Assembly: GCF_000427665.1 (NCBI RefSeq)
Contig: NZ_KE386572.1
Coordinates: 2,938,196-3,002,195 of the forward strand
DNA: 64,000 bases
Direction of reading: 5' to 3'
Source: Geminicoccus roseus DSM 18922
Lineage (GTDB): Bacteria > Pseudomonadota > Alphaproteobacteria > Geminicoccales > Geminicoccaceae
Shown here: positions 24,108 to 31,874 of the stretch, one piece after another
Layout of the letters: every line of letters begins with the position of its first letter
Position numbering within the stretch: the first letter of the stretch is position 1
The notes under the pieces: generated by a model
What the model was told of the DNA's origin: nothing
Database searches by the model: none
The model's input: only the letters and a program-made list of their open reading frames with translations
Program-made: the position numbers and the translations under genes

Positions 24108-25094
24108 TCAGGGCGCTACCTGGAAGCTCCGCTCCAGCCGGTAGGGGGTTCCGTCGCGCCGGACCTCGGCCCGGGCCTGCCAGGTGCCGGGCATCCAGCC
24201 GCCCTCGGGCCGCTTGCGCCCGGCGAACAGCATGGTGCGCGCCTGGTCGCGGGCCTGGTCCTGCTGGTGGCTCACCATCTCGGCGCCGTCCGGGGCGACC
24301 AGGGTGAGTTCGATCCGGTCGCCCTGGCGCAGGGCATAGCCGCCCAGGAACACCACCAGGGCCGGCGAATCGGCGGTGACTGCCTCGGCCTCGGCGCGGC
24401 CGTCCCAGACCGCCTCGCTCTCGACCGGGCCGTCGGCGATGCCCAGGAGGGTCAGCGCCAAAGGCTGGTAGGCGAGCTGGTCGGCGGCGGCAGCGCTCCA
24501 CAGGGACGGGCCGCCCTGGCCGCAGGCCGCCTCGACCGGGGTGCCGTGGAACGGGTCGAGCTCCTCGCCGTCCTTGCGCAGGCTCAGATGCAGGTGGGGG
24601 AAGCTGGTCATCCCGGACAGGCCGACCAGGCCCAGCTTCTGCCCCGCGGCCACCTTGTCGCCGGTACGGACCGCAATGCTGCCCTCGCGCAGGTGGCAGT
24701 ACTGGGTCTCCCAGCCCTGATCGTGCTGCAGGAGCACGCCGTTGCCGCAGTCGATCCCGGTCACCGCCTCCTTGCCGCCCTTCTCCACGGTGATGTCCGG
24801 CACGCCGTCGCGGACCGCCTTCACCACGCCGCCCGAAGCGGCCAGCACGTCGACCCCGGCGCGCATCGCAGCCCCGTCGCGGATCGCGAAGTCGGTGCCG
24901 TCATGGCCGTCATAGGTCATGGAGCCGCAAAAGCTGTCGGCGACACCCGGGCCGGGATCGTGGTCGACGTAATGGATGATCCAGCAGTCGGCGCCGGGCG
25001 TGCAGGCGACCGGCAGGTCCAGCTCCAGCGCCCCGGCCGAGGCCGGCAGCAGCGGAAACAGGAAGAGCGGCAGCAGCGCCAGGCGACAGGTCAT
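24108..25094 (-). CDS. Secreted M23 (LytM) family metallopeptidase
   Basis: A 328-residue exported protein with signal peptide (LALLPLFLFPLLPASAGA) and a LytM domain at about 60-175. Zinc and catalytic residues are H64 and D68 (YDGHDGTDF), H134 (YCHLREG) and the H-x-H 167-169 (FPHLHLS), so it should be an active cell-wall endopeptidase. Residues 200-328 form a second beta domain of unknown type. It starts in an ATGA overlap with rsmD, tying it to the same transcript. Confidence 0.87.
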   Translation of the reverse strand: MTCRLALLPLFLFPLLPASAGALELDLPVACTPGADCWIIHYVDHDPGPGVADSFCGSMTYDGHDGTDFAIRDGAAMRAGVDVLAASGGVVKAVRDGVPDITVEKGGKEAVTGIDCGNGVLLQHDQGWETQYCHLREGSIAVRTGDKVAAGQKLGLVGLSGMTSFPHLHLSLRKDGEELDPFHGTPVEAACGQGGPSLWSAAAADQLAYQPLALTLLGIADGPVESEAVWDGRAEAEAVTADSPALVVFLGGYALRQGDRIELTLVAPDGAEMVSHQQDQARDQARTMLFAGRKRPEGGWMPGTWQARAEVRRDGTPYRLERSFQVAP

Positions 25095-25645
25095 TCCGGG
25101 GGTGCTCCCACCGCGTAGAACACGAACTTGGCGGCGCCGTAGCGGCGCACGTCGTCCACATGGAAACCCTCCAGCTCCGGCGGGTCCTCCTTGCGGCCGA
25201 TCTCGGCCACCATCAGCACGCCCACGTCCAGCCAGCCGCCCAGCATCAACCGCTCCACGGTCGGCCGGACCAGGTCCTTGCCGTAGGGCGGGTCGAGCAG
25301 GACCAGGCCGTGCGGCCGGTCGGCGGCGGTCAGCTTGGTGGCGTCCGCGCGGATCACCTTGGACCGCCCCGCCTCCTTGCAGGCTAGGACGTTCTTGCGG
25401 GTGATCGCCACCGCGTCCGGGCTGCTGTCGACGAAGGTGGCGTGCGCCGCCCCGCGCGAGAGGGCTTCCAGGCCCAGCGCCCCGGTGCCGCAGAACAGGT
25501 CGAGCACCACCGCGTCCAGGAGGACCTGGCGGGAGTGCAGCATGCTGAACAGGGCCTCGCGGGCCCGATCGGAGGTGGGACGCACGCCCTCGCCCTCGAA
25601 TTCCTCGAGGCGGCGGCCGCGATGCTGGCCAGCGATGATCCTCAT
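25091..25645 (-). CDS. rsmD: 16S rRNA (guanine(966)-N(2))-methyltransferase
   Basis: A 184-residue Rossmann-fold methyltransferase that methylates G966 of 16S rRNA in the 30S subunit. MRIIAGQHRGRRL is the hallmark N-terminus; the SAM site is DLFCGTGALGLEAL (49-62) and the catalytic DPPYG at 118-122. Length fits the family. It overlaps the pseudouridine synthase gene upstream and the M23 gene downstream by 4 nt each. Confidence 0.96.
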   Translation of the reverse strand: MRIIAGQHRGRRLEEFEGEGVRPTSDRAREALFSMLHSRQVLLDAVVLDLFCGTGALGLEALSRGAAHATFVDSSPDAVAITRKNVLACKEAGRSKVIRADATKLTAADRPHGLVLLDPPYGKDLVRPTVERLMLGGWLDVGVLMVAEIGRKEDPPELEGFHVDDVRRYGAAKFVFYAVGAPPE

Positions 25646-26412
25646 GCCCGGCGCGTCCGGTCGCGGCGCACCACCTTGGGCGCCGCAGCGCCCAGCTGCT
25701 CGCGCACCACCCTGGGGTTGACCTCCTCGACCTCGCCGCGCGGCAGCTGGCCCAGCTGGAACGGGCCGTAGGCGATCCGGATCAGGCGGCTGACCGGATG
25801 TCCGATATGTTCCATGACGCGGCGCACCTCCCGGTTCTTGCCTTCCTTCAGCGAGACCATGATCCAGCTGTTGTCGCCCTGTGCGCGGTCGACGCTCACC
25901 TGGATCGGCCCGTAGGTGATGCCCTCGATGGTGATCCCGGCCAGCAGGCGCGCCAGCGCCTCGGGCTCGGGCATCTTGTGGACGCGCGCCCGGTAGCGGC
26001 GGGTCCAGCCGGTGGAGGGCAGCTCCAGCCGGCGCTTGAGCTCGCCGTCGTTGGTGAGCAGCAGCAGCCCTTCGGAGCCGATGTCCAGCCGGCCGACCGG
26101 CACCAGCCGCGGCAGGTCCGGCGGCAGGCGGTCGTAGATCGTCGGACGGCCCTCGGGGTCGCGGGCGGCGGTGAGCACGCCGCGCGGCTTGTGGTAGCGG
26201 AACAGCCGGGTCGGCTCGGCGGCCGGCAGCGGCTTGCCGTCGACCACGATCCAGTCGTCGGCGCCGACATTCAGGGCGGGCGAGGGAATCACCTTGCCGT
26301 TCACCGCGACCCGGCCCTCGGCGATCAGCCGCTCGGCGTCGCGGCGCGAGCAGAGCCCGGCCCGGGCGATCCGCTTGGCGATCCGTTCGCCGCCCGGCGT
26401 TTCGTCGCTCAT
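25642..26412 (-). CDS. rluB: rRNA pseudouridine synthase, RsuA/RluB family
   Basis: A 256-residue enzyme with an S4 RNA-binding domain (8-55; RIAKRIARAGLCSRRDAERLI) and a pseudouridine synthase domain with the catalytic D110 in PVGRLDIGSEGLLLLTND and KEGKNREVRRVMEHIGH near 200. It isomerises a specific uridine in 23S (RluB) or 16S (RsuA) rRNA; the pairing with rsmD is common in alphaproteobacteria and favours the RluB-type call. The start is set by the ATGA overlap with the preceding hydrolase gene. Confidence 0.92.
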   Translation of the reverse strand: MSDETPGGERIAKRIARAGLCSRRDAERLIAEGRVAVNGKVIPSPALNVGADDWIVVDGKPLPAAEPTRLFRYHKPRGVLTAARDPEGRPTIYDRLPPDLPRLVPVGRLDIGSEGLLLLTNDGELKRRLELPSTGWTRRYRARVHKMPEPEALARLLAGITIEGITYGPIQVSVDRAQGDNSWIMVSLKEGKNREVRRVMEHIGHPVSRLIRIAYGPFQLGQLPRGEVEEVNPRVVREQLGAAAPKVVRRDRTRRA

Positions 26413-27143
26413 GACCGCACCCCCCGCGCCGCGTCGACGAAGGCCTGGAAGATCGCCCGGTCGCCGGGCGAGATGGCGTATTCCGGGTGCCACTGCACGC
26501 CCAGCAGGAAGCGGCGCGCGGGATCCTCGATCGCCTCGATCACCCCGTCGGCGGCGCGGCCGGTGACCGCCAGGCCAGGGGCCGGGCGGTCCACCGCCTG
26601 GTGGTGGGCGCTGTTGACCGGCAGGGTCGCCATCCCGGTGATCCGGTGCAGGAGGCTGCCGGGCTCGACGGCCACGTCGTGGCCTGGCTCCGTGCGCGGG
26701 TTGGGCTGCTCGTGGGCGAGACCGTCCGGCACGGCGTCCGGGATGTGCTGGATCAGGCTGCCGCCCAGCACGACGTTGAGGAGCTGCTGGCCGCCGCAGA
26801 TGCCCAACACCGGCAGGTCGCGCGCCAGGGCCGCCCGGGTGACCGCCCACTCGAACTGGGTGCGCCGGTCCTTGGTGGTCACGGTCGCGTGGGTCTCGCC
26901 GGCGCCGTACAGGCCGGGGTCGACGTCGAAGGCGCCGCCGGTGACGATCAGGCCGGCCAGGCGGCCGGCATAGGCTTCGGCCAGTTCCGGCTCGTGCGGC
27001 AGGGCCACCGGCAGGCCGCCGGCTTGCGTCACCGCCTCGAAATAATTCTGGCGCAGCGCGTACCAGGGCAGCTTCGACCAGCCGCCCGCGGGCTCGGCGT
27101 CGAGCGTCAGGCCGATCAGCGGCCGGGTTTGGGCGTTCGTCAT
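26409..27143 (-). CDS. Gamma-glutamyl-gamma-aminobutyrate hydrolase family (class I glutamine amidotransferase-like)
   Basis: A 244-residue cytoplasmic hydrolase of the PuuD/peptidase C26 type. The catalytic triad is visible as C116 (LGICGGQQ), H219 and E221 (VQWHPEY), with the TGGAFDVDP substrate loop near 68-77. It would split a gamma-glutamyl amide such as gamma-glutamyl-GABA. The start at 27143 (MTNAQTRP) is preferred to 27185, which would overlap the GST-like gene. It is coupled to rluB by ATGA. Confidence 0.88.
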   Translation of the reverse strand: MTNAQTRPLIGLTLDAEPAGGWSKLPWYALRQNYFEAVTQAGGLPVALPHEPELAEAYAGRLAGLIVTGGAFDVDPGLYGAGETHATVTTKDRRTQFEWAVTRAALARDLPVLGICGGQQLLNVVLGGSLIQHIPDAVPDGLAHEQPNPRTEPGHDVAVEPGSLLHRITGMATLPVNSAHHQAVDRPAPGLAVTGRAADGVIEAIEDPARRFLLGVQWHPEYAISPGDRAIFQAFVDAARGVRS

Positions 27144-27156
27144 GACAATGTTCCGA

Positions 27157-27999
27157 TCAGGCACCGGGCGCGGTATGCGGCGCATTCACCTCGGCGCGCA
27201 AGGACGCGCGCTCCAGGCCCAGGTCCATCTGCTCGCAGAACCGGCGCAGGTTGGGGAACTCGTCGGCGATCCGGCGCAGCTCCGTCTCCATCGGCACCAG
27301 CAGGATGTTGGCCAGAAAGCCGTAGGCGACCGCGTCGATGGTCGAGGTGTGGGAGCCCATGAAGAAGCGGTTGCCGCCCAGGAGAATCGAGGCGGCGGCC
27401 AGGTCTTCGCGCGCCATGGCGTAGATCTCGCGGGCGCTGTGGCGGCCAAGGCCGTGGCTGCGCAGCTGCCGGTTCATCCGCCGGCGCAGGAGCGGCCCGA
27501 TCAGCCGGTCGGCCGGGGCCGGGAAGGTGGCGGACACCACCTGCTTCAGGGAGGCCCAGCCCTCCGGGTCGATCCAGCGGGCATAGACCAGGGCGTGGTA
27601 GAGATGATTCTCGAAGGTCCGCTGCAGGGCCAGGCTCTCGGCGAGCTGGCGGCCGTCCAGCCAGGCGTCGGGGTCGATCAGCCGGCTGCGCTTGAGATGC
27701 TCGATGATCAGGCCGCTGTCGCCGACCCGGCGGCCGCCATCGATGATGAAGGGCAGCTTGCCCTTGGGCGAGAGAGCCGGGTTGCGCTGGAAGCGGACGG
27801 TGTAGGGGACGCGGGCCAGGCGCAGCCAGGTCTCCAGCTTCAGGGTGAACGGGCTGAAATTGCGGCCCCAGACCGGCGGGAACTGCACCAGCACGATCTC
27901 GTCGGCCGCCGGCGCTTCCAGGGCGGCCGCGTCGGTGGCGGGGTCCTCGGGGGCAGGGGGCTTTGGGGCCGCCTCGTCCAGCTCGACGTCGCTCGCCAT
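27157..27999 (-). CDS. Glutathione S-transferase-like protein (Faxc/Tom37 type)
   Basis: A 280-residue protein: a low-complexity Ala/Pro/Glu head (1-34), a thioredoxin-like GST N-domain (35-110: SPFTLKLETWLRLARVPYTV, LPFIIDGGRRVGDSGLIIEHL) and an all-helical C-domain (130-270) with MGSHTSTIDAVAYGFLA. This arrangement matches the failed-axon-connections/Tom37-like GST group common in proteobacteria, whose reaction is unknown. The ATG shares one base with the MFS stop (TGATG); a GTG at 28002 is also possible. Confidence 0.82.
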   Translation of the reverse strand: MASDVELDEAAPKPPAPEDPATDAAALEAPAADEIVLVQFPPVWGRNFSPFTLKLETWLRLARVPYTVRFQRNPALSPKGKLPFIIDGGRRVGDSGLIIEHLKRSRLIDPDAWLDGRQLAESLALQRTFENHLYHALVYARWIDPEGWASLKQVVSATFPAPADRLIGPLLRRRMNRQLRSHGLGRHSAREIYAMAREDLAAASILLGGNRFFMGSHTSTIDAVAYGFLANILLVPMETELRRIADEFPNLRRFCEQMDLGLERASLRAEVNAPHTAPGA

Positions 28000-29252
28000 C
28001 ACCCTCGCCTGTCCCGCCCCGCCATGGCACCGATCGCGATCGCCCCCGGCAAGGCCACGGCCGCCAGCACAGCGTAGGCGGGGCCGAAACCGCCGGCAAG
28101 CGAGGCCACCGCGGCGAACAGGAGCGGCCCGGCCACGATCCCGCTATAGGTGAAGAGCTGCACCCCGCCGGTGGCTGCGGCGGCCTCCTCGGGGCGCACC
28201 AGCCGCACGATCTCGGCGAAGAACACCCCGTTCCAGGCGAGCGAGGTGGCGCCGAACCAGGTGGAGAGCAGGATCATCGCCGGCAGCGGCCAGTCCGGGT
28301 TCAGGATCGCGGTGAGGAACCCGGCGATCGAGCCCAGGACGCCGATCAGGCCCAGGGTGCGGGCGGCCGAGCCGGTCCAGTCGGCGAGCCTGCCCCAGAG
28401 CGGCCGGGCGACAGCACCGCCGATCTGCGAGCAGGCGAACACCTGGCCGGCCGCGACCAGGGACAGGCCGCCGTTCAGCACCAGATGCGCGGTCAGGAAG
28501 GTCGACAGGCAGAGTTGCAGGGCAGCCAGGGCGAACGAGCCGGACGCGAGGACCAGCAGCGGCCGGTGGGTCCGCAGCAGGCCGACCCCGCCGGGCGGGC
28601 TTTCGCCCGAGCCGCGCCCCTGCCGGAAGCCGCGCAGGGCGATGCCGGCGAACGGCAGGACCACCAGGACGCACAAGGCCGAGATCAGGAACAGGGTCGC
28701 CTGCCAGCCGATCGCGTGGGCCAGAGGCGGAGCGAGAAAGCCGCCAAGCGCGCTGCCCAGCGGCACGCCGGTCTGCTTCACCGAGAACACCCAGCCGCGC
28801 CGCTCCGGCCGGGTCACCCGCACCAGCAGGGCCGAGGCGGTCGGGTTGACCAGGCCGTAGCCGAACCCGGCGAACAGGACGGAGGGGGCCAGGAGCGGCA
28901 GCCAGCCGGCCGAGAGGACGGCGATGCCCAGCCCGATCAGCACGATCGAGGCGAGGCTGCCGGCAAAGGCGCCCACGACCTGGGCGACCCGGCCGGCCAG
29001 GGCCGAGCCGGCGATGGCGCCGGCGAACAGGGTCGCGGTGTAGAGCCCGGCCACCACCGGATCGAGGCCCAGATCGGCGGCGATGTCGGTGGCCAGGACC
29101 GGCACGGTGAAGATGGCCAGCGCCGCCAGCACCTGGACCAGGAAGGTCTGCACCAGGATGGCGCGGGTCAGCTTGGGGTCGAGCTCCAACCGGGCGGACG
29201 CGGTCAGCGCGACAGGTTGCGGGCGGCCAGCGCTTCCAGATAGGCCGACCAC
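27999..29252 (-). CDS. MFS transporter
   Basis: A 417-residue inner-membrane transporter with 12 likely helices; the conserved loop 2-3 motif appears as AGSALAGRVAQVVG and the mid-protein break lies near residue 200-220. Substrate unknown. The GTG start at 29252 places its first 49 nt inside the DUF971 gene; a start a few codons later is possible since the first 20 residues look non-membrane and variable. It lies within the ATGA/TGATG-coupled run. Confidence 0.8.
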   Translation of the reverse strand: MVGLSGSAGRPQPVALTASARLELDPKLTRAILVQTFLVQVLAALAIFTVPVLATDIAADLGLDPVVAGLYTATLFAGAIAGSALAGRVAQVVGAFAGSLASIVLIGLGIAVLSAGWLPLLAPSVLFAGFGYGLVNPTASALLVRVTRPERRGWVFSVKQTGVPLGSALGGFLAPPLAHAIGWQATLFLISALCVLVVLPFAGIALRGFRQGRGSGESPPGGVGLLRTHRPLLVLASGSFALAALQLCLSTFLTAHLVLNGGLSLVAAGQVFACSQIGGAVARPLWGRLADWTGSAARTLGLIGVLGSIAGFLTAILNPDWPLPAMILLSTWFGATSLAWNGVFFAEIVRLVRPEEAAAATGGVQLFTYSGIVAGPLLFAAVASLAGGFGPAYAVLAAVALPGAIAIGAMAGRDRRG

Positions 29253-29569
29253 AGCCGGTCATGGTCGCGGCCCATCCGGTAGAGGGTCGGCCAGGCGAAG
29301 ATCCCGGTGGAATGGCCGTCCGAGAAGACCAGGCGCACCGCATAGTTGCCGACCGGGTCGACCGCGGTGATGGTCACGTCGCGCTTGTTCGGGACGATGG
29401 TCTTCTGGTTCGGCCCGTGGCCCTGCACCTCGGCGGACGGGCTCTCCACCCGCAGGAACTCGGCGGGCAGAAAGAAGCTGGCGCCGTCGTCGAAGGCGAC
29501 CTCCAGGGCGCGCGCCCCCGGGGTGACGCGGATCTCGGTGGGCCAGGGCTCGCCCTTGGCCGCGCTCAT
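29204..29569 (-). CDS. DUF971 domain protein (gamma-butyrobetaine hydroxylase-like N-domain)
   Basis: A 121-residue protein matching the small DUF971 domain: [65 protein letters not shown]. In eukaryotes this domain precedes the gamma-butyrobetaine hydroxylase domain; free-standing bacterial forms are associated with Fe-S metabolism but are not well assigned. The start is fixed by the ATGA overlap with the Trm112 gene. Confidence 0.9.
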   Translation of the reverse strand: MSAAKGEPWPTEIRVTPGARALEVAFDDGASFFLPAEFLRVESPSAEVQGHGPNQKTIVPNKRDVTITAVDPVGNYAVRLVFSDGHSTGIFAWPTLYRMGRDHDRLWSAYLEALAARNLSR

Positions 29570-29814
29570 CGGCGCAGCTCGGGCGGCACGCGCGGGAGCG
29601 GGTCGTCCTCGATCCGGCGGGCCTCGTCGACCAGCATGATCGGGATGCCGTCGCGGATCGGGAAGGCCAGGCCGGCCTTCTCGGAGATCAGCTCGCCGGC
29701 TGCCCGGTCGTAGCGCAGCGGGCTCTTGGTGAGCGGGCAGACCAGGATGGCCAGGAGATGGGGATCCACCGGAGAGGGGGCGGGGGCGGTCGGCGGAACC
29801 GGGGCTACGGACAT
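29566..29814 (-). CDS. Trm112 family protein
   Basis: An 82-residue small protein: a Pro-rich head (1-17) then the Trm112 core [40 protein letters not shown] and DEAR. Eukaryotic and archaeal Trm112 activates methyltransferases; the bacterial role is presumed similar. Only one cysteine of the zinc-knuckle is present, usual for this bacterial subgroup. Confidence 0.92.
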   Translation of the reverse strand: MSVAPVPPTAPAPSPVDPHLLAILVCPLTKSPLRYDRAAGELISEKAGLAFPIRDGIPIMLVDEARRIEDDPLPRVPPELRR

Positions 29815-29832
29815 GGGGCGTCGTCTCGCTGG

Positions 29833-30483
29833 TCAGTGCATCTGGGTGGGCGTGCCGCCGGGGCTGGTCAGCGCGTCCATCTGCATGAGCGCGGTCAGGA
29901 TCTCGGTCTGCCGGTTCAGGTCGGCGGCTTCCAGCAGCGCCTGCTTTTCCGACGGCTCGAACGGGCAGATCATCGCCAGGGAGGTGACCAGGCCCGACAT
30001 CGGCGCCTGCTCGATCCCCGACCATTCGGCGGCCAGCTCGTGGGCGTCCAGGAATTGCCGGAGCGCCTCCAAAAGCTCGTCGCGCAGTTCGGTGGAGGGC
30101 TCGGACGGCTCCAGGTCGCCCAGCCAGCGGCTGAAATCGGCGCGGACCTGGCGGTAGAGCGTGCCGCAGTCCAGCTCCTCGGCCACGTCGAACCGGCACA
30201 CCCCGGTCAGCGCGATCAGGAAGCGGCCGTCGTCGTTTTCCTCGAAATGGGTGATCCGCCCGGCGCAGCCGACATCATAGAACTTCGGCTTGCGCTCCCG
30301 CTCCTGGTCCGGGCGGGGCTGCACCATCCCGATGATCTTGTGGGTCTGCATGGCATCCCGGACCATCGCCAGGTAGCGGGGCTCGAAGATGTTGAGCGGC
30401 AGGTTGCCGCCCGGCAGCAGCAGGGCCCCGGCCAGCGGGAAGACCGGGAAGTGCAGCGGCAGGCTTTCGACCGACGCCGTCAT
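29833..30483 (-). CDS. LON peptidase substrate-binding (N-terminal) domain protein
   Basis: A 216-residue stand-alone LON N-domain: LPLHFPVFPLAGALLLPGGNLPLNIFEPRY at the start, then IGMVQP, GCAGRITHFEE and a helical tail. It lacks the AAA+ and protease parts of Lon, so it is a substrate- or partner-binding protein. Its ATG shares one base with the thioredoxin stop (TGATG). Confidence 0.92.
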   Translation of the reverse strand: MTASVESLPLHFPVFPLAGALLLPGGNLPLNIFEPRYLAMVRDAMQTHKIIGMVQPRPDQERERKPKFYDVGCAGRITHFEENDDGRFLIALTGVCRFDVAEELDCGTLYRQVRADFSRWLGDLEPSEPSTELRDELLEALRQFLDAHELAAEWSGIEQAPMSGLVTSLAMICPFEPSEKQALLEAADLNRQTEILTALMQMDALTSPGGTPTQMH

Positions 30484-31418
30484 CAGGAAAACAGTACCGA
30501 GCTCAGCTGGCGGCGGCCCTTCAGCGTGGCCGGATGCTGCAGGCCGAGCACGTCGAAGAACTTCACCAGCTGCTTGCGGGCGCGGTCGTCCTCCCATTCG
30601 CGGTCGCGGCGGATCACGGTGAGCAGCTGGTCGATCGCCTGCTCGACCTGGCCGCGCAGGAACATCAGCGTCGCCAGCTGGCAGCGGGCGTCGTGGTCGG
30701 CGGGATCGGCCTCCAGCCGCGCGGCCAGCGCCACCGGGTCGCCCAGCTCGCCGGACTCCTTGGCCAGCGCCACAGCGGACTTCGCCCCGGTGATCTCGGC
30801 ATTGTTGGTCAGCGCCACCGGGGCCTGGCCCAGCACCTCCTCGGCGCTGGGGATGTCGCCCATGGCCACCAGCGCGCGGGCGAGCCCGCCCAGCGCCGCC
30901 GGGTTCTCCGCCTCCAGCTGCAGGACCTCGCTGTAGATCGCGGCAGCGCCCTGCACGTCGCCGGCCTCCGCCATCTCCTTGGCCTGGGCCAGCGCCGCGG
31001 CGATGTCGTCGGCACCGCCGGCAGCGCCGCTGGACCCGGCCATCTTCAGGAGCTGGTCGATCAGCGCCTTGATCTGGCTCTCCGGCTGGGCGCCCTGGAA
31101 TCCGGTCACCGGCTGGCCGTTGAAGAAGGCGTAGACCGTCGGCACCGACTGGATGCGGAACTGCTGGGCGATCTCAGGATTCTTGTCGATGTCGATCTTG
31201 ACGAGGCGGATCTTGCCCCGGGCGTTGTTGACGGCTTTTTCCAGCATGGGCGTGAGCTGCTTGCACGGCCCGCACCAGGTTGCCCAGAAGTCGACCAGCA
31301 CCGGGACCGGCGACTGGATGACGTCCTGGGCGAAGGTCTCGATGCTGCCGTCGACGATCCAGTCGTTGCCGCTCGCTTGTGCGGGTGCCGGAGCCGTACC
31401 GGTGCCGAACAACGCCAT
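30483..31418 (-). CDS. Thioredoxin-TPR protein (YbbN/CnoX type)
   Basis: A 311-residue protein with a thioredoxin domain (20-125; active site WCGPC, C49 and C52) and a helical TPR-like region (135-305). E. coli CnoX (YbbN) has this architecture and acts as a chaperone-holdase that can also form mixed disulfides; here the two active-site Cys suggest full oxidoreductase ability. It is the first gene of the long minus-strand run, just beside tRNA-Gly. Confidence 0.92.
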   Translation of the reverse strand: MALFGTGTAPAPAQASGNDWIVDGSIETFAQDVIQSPVPVLVDFWATWCGPCKQLTPMLEKAVNNARGKIRLVKIDIDKNPEIAQQFRIQSVPTVYAFFNGQPVTGFQGAQPESQIKALIDQLLKMAGSSGAAGGADDIAAALAQAKEMAEAGDVQGAAAIYSEVLQLEAENPAALGGLARALVAMGDIPSAEEVLGQAPVALTNNAEITGAKSAVALAKESGELGDPVALAARLEADPADHDARCQLATLMFLRGQVEQAIDQLLTVIRRDREWEDDRARKQLVKFFDVLGLQHPATLKGRRQLSSVLFS

Positions 31419-31542
31419 GACGCCTCACCAGGGAAGAAGATCAGAAAGACCGGCGCCGGGATCGGCCCGCCGCCTCGCGCTCTTGCAAGATGGCGGCAGG
31501 CTCCTGCCGATACAAGGGCTGCGAAAAGCTGCGAAATGGGGC

Positions 31543-31571
31543 TTGCCGGCTCCGCAATTTCCCCCTAGAAG
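31543..31571 (+). promoter_or_regulatory. Candidate promoter of tRNA-Gly
   Basis: TTGCCG at 31543-31548 and TAGAAG at 31566-31571 with a 17-bp spacer resemble sigma-70 -35 and -10 boxes; the tRNA begins 17 nt after the -10 box. Assigned from position and match only. Confidence 0.4.
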
Positions 31572-31588
31572 CCGCTTCACCCAAGGAC

Positions 31589-31663
31589 GCGGGCGTAGCT
31601 CAGGGGTAGAGCACAACCTTGCCAAGGTTGGGGTCGAGGGTTCGAATCCCTTCGCCCGCTCCA
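31589..31663 (+). tRNA. tRNA-Gly (anticodon GCC)
   Basis: A complete 75-nt cloverleaf: acceptor GCGGGCG/CGCCCGC, D arm GCTC/GAGC, anticodon stem CAACC/GGTTG with loop TTGCCAA (anticodon GCC), T arm GAGGG/CCCTT-type with TTCGAAT loop, discriminator T and genome-encoded CCA. The T-stem has a G-T wobble pair. Confidence 0.96.
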
Positions 31664-31691
31664 AAGACTTCCCAAGATCGCAAGTTGCCGT

Positions 31692-31713
31692 GAACAGTCG
31701 CTCCAGACTGTTC
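31692..31713. terminator. Hairpin 3' of tRNA-Gly
   Basis: GAACAGTC and GACTGTTC form a perfect 8-bp stem around a 6-nt loop, 29 nt past the tRNA 3' end. No T-run follows, so it may be a processing or weak termination structure. Confidence 0.4.
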
Positions 31714-31874
31714 GAGCTGTCCCGGCACCGCTGAAGCAGCGGCCGGCCTGCATCATCCCTTTATCGCGAGAACTTCAGTCCAGCGCACCGGCTCGTCTGC
31801 GCCGCCGCTCCCGGCGACATGGCCTGGCGGTCCGGCCGCCGCCCGGGCGGGGCGGCGGCACTTGCCCGGCGGCC

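Noticed and set aside
31589-31663. tRNA-Gly as an attachment site for an integrated element
   Set aside because: No integrase, no duplicated tRNA 3' end and no composition break next to it.
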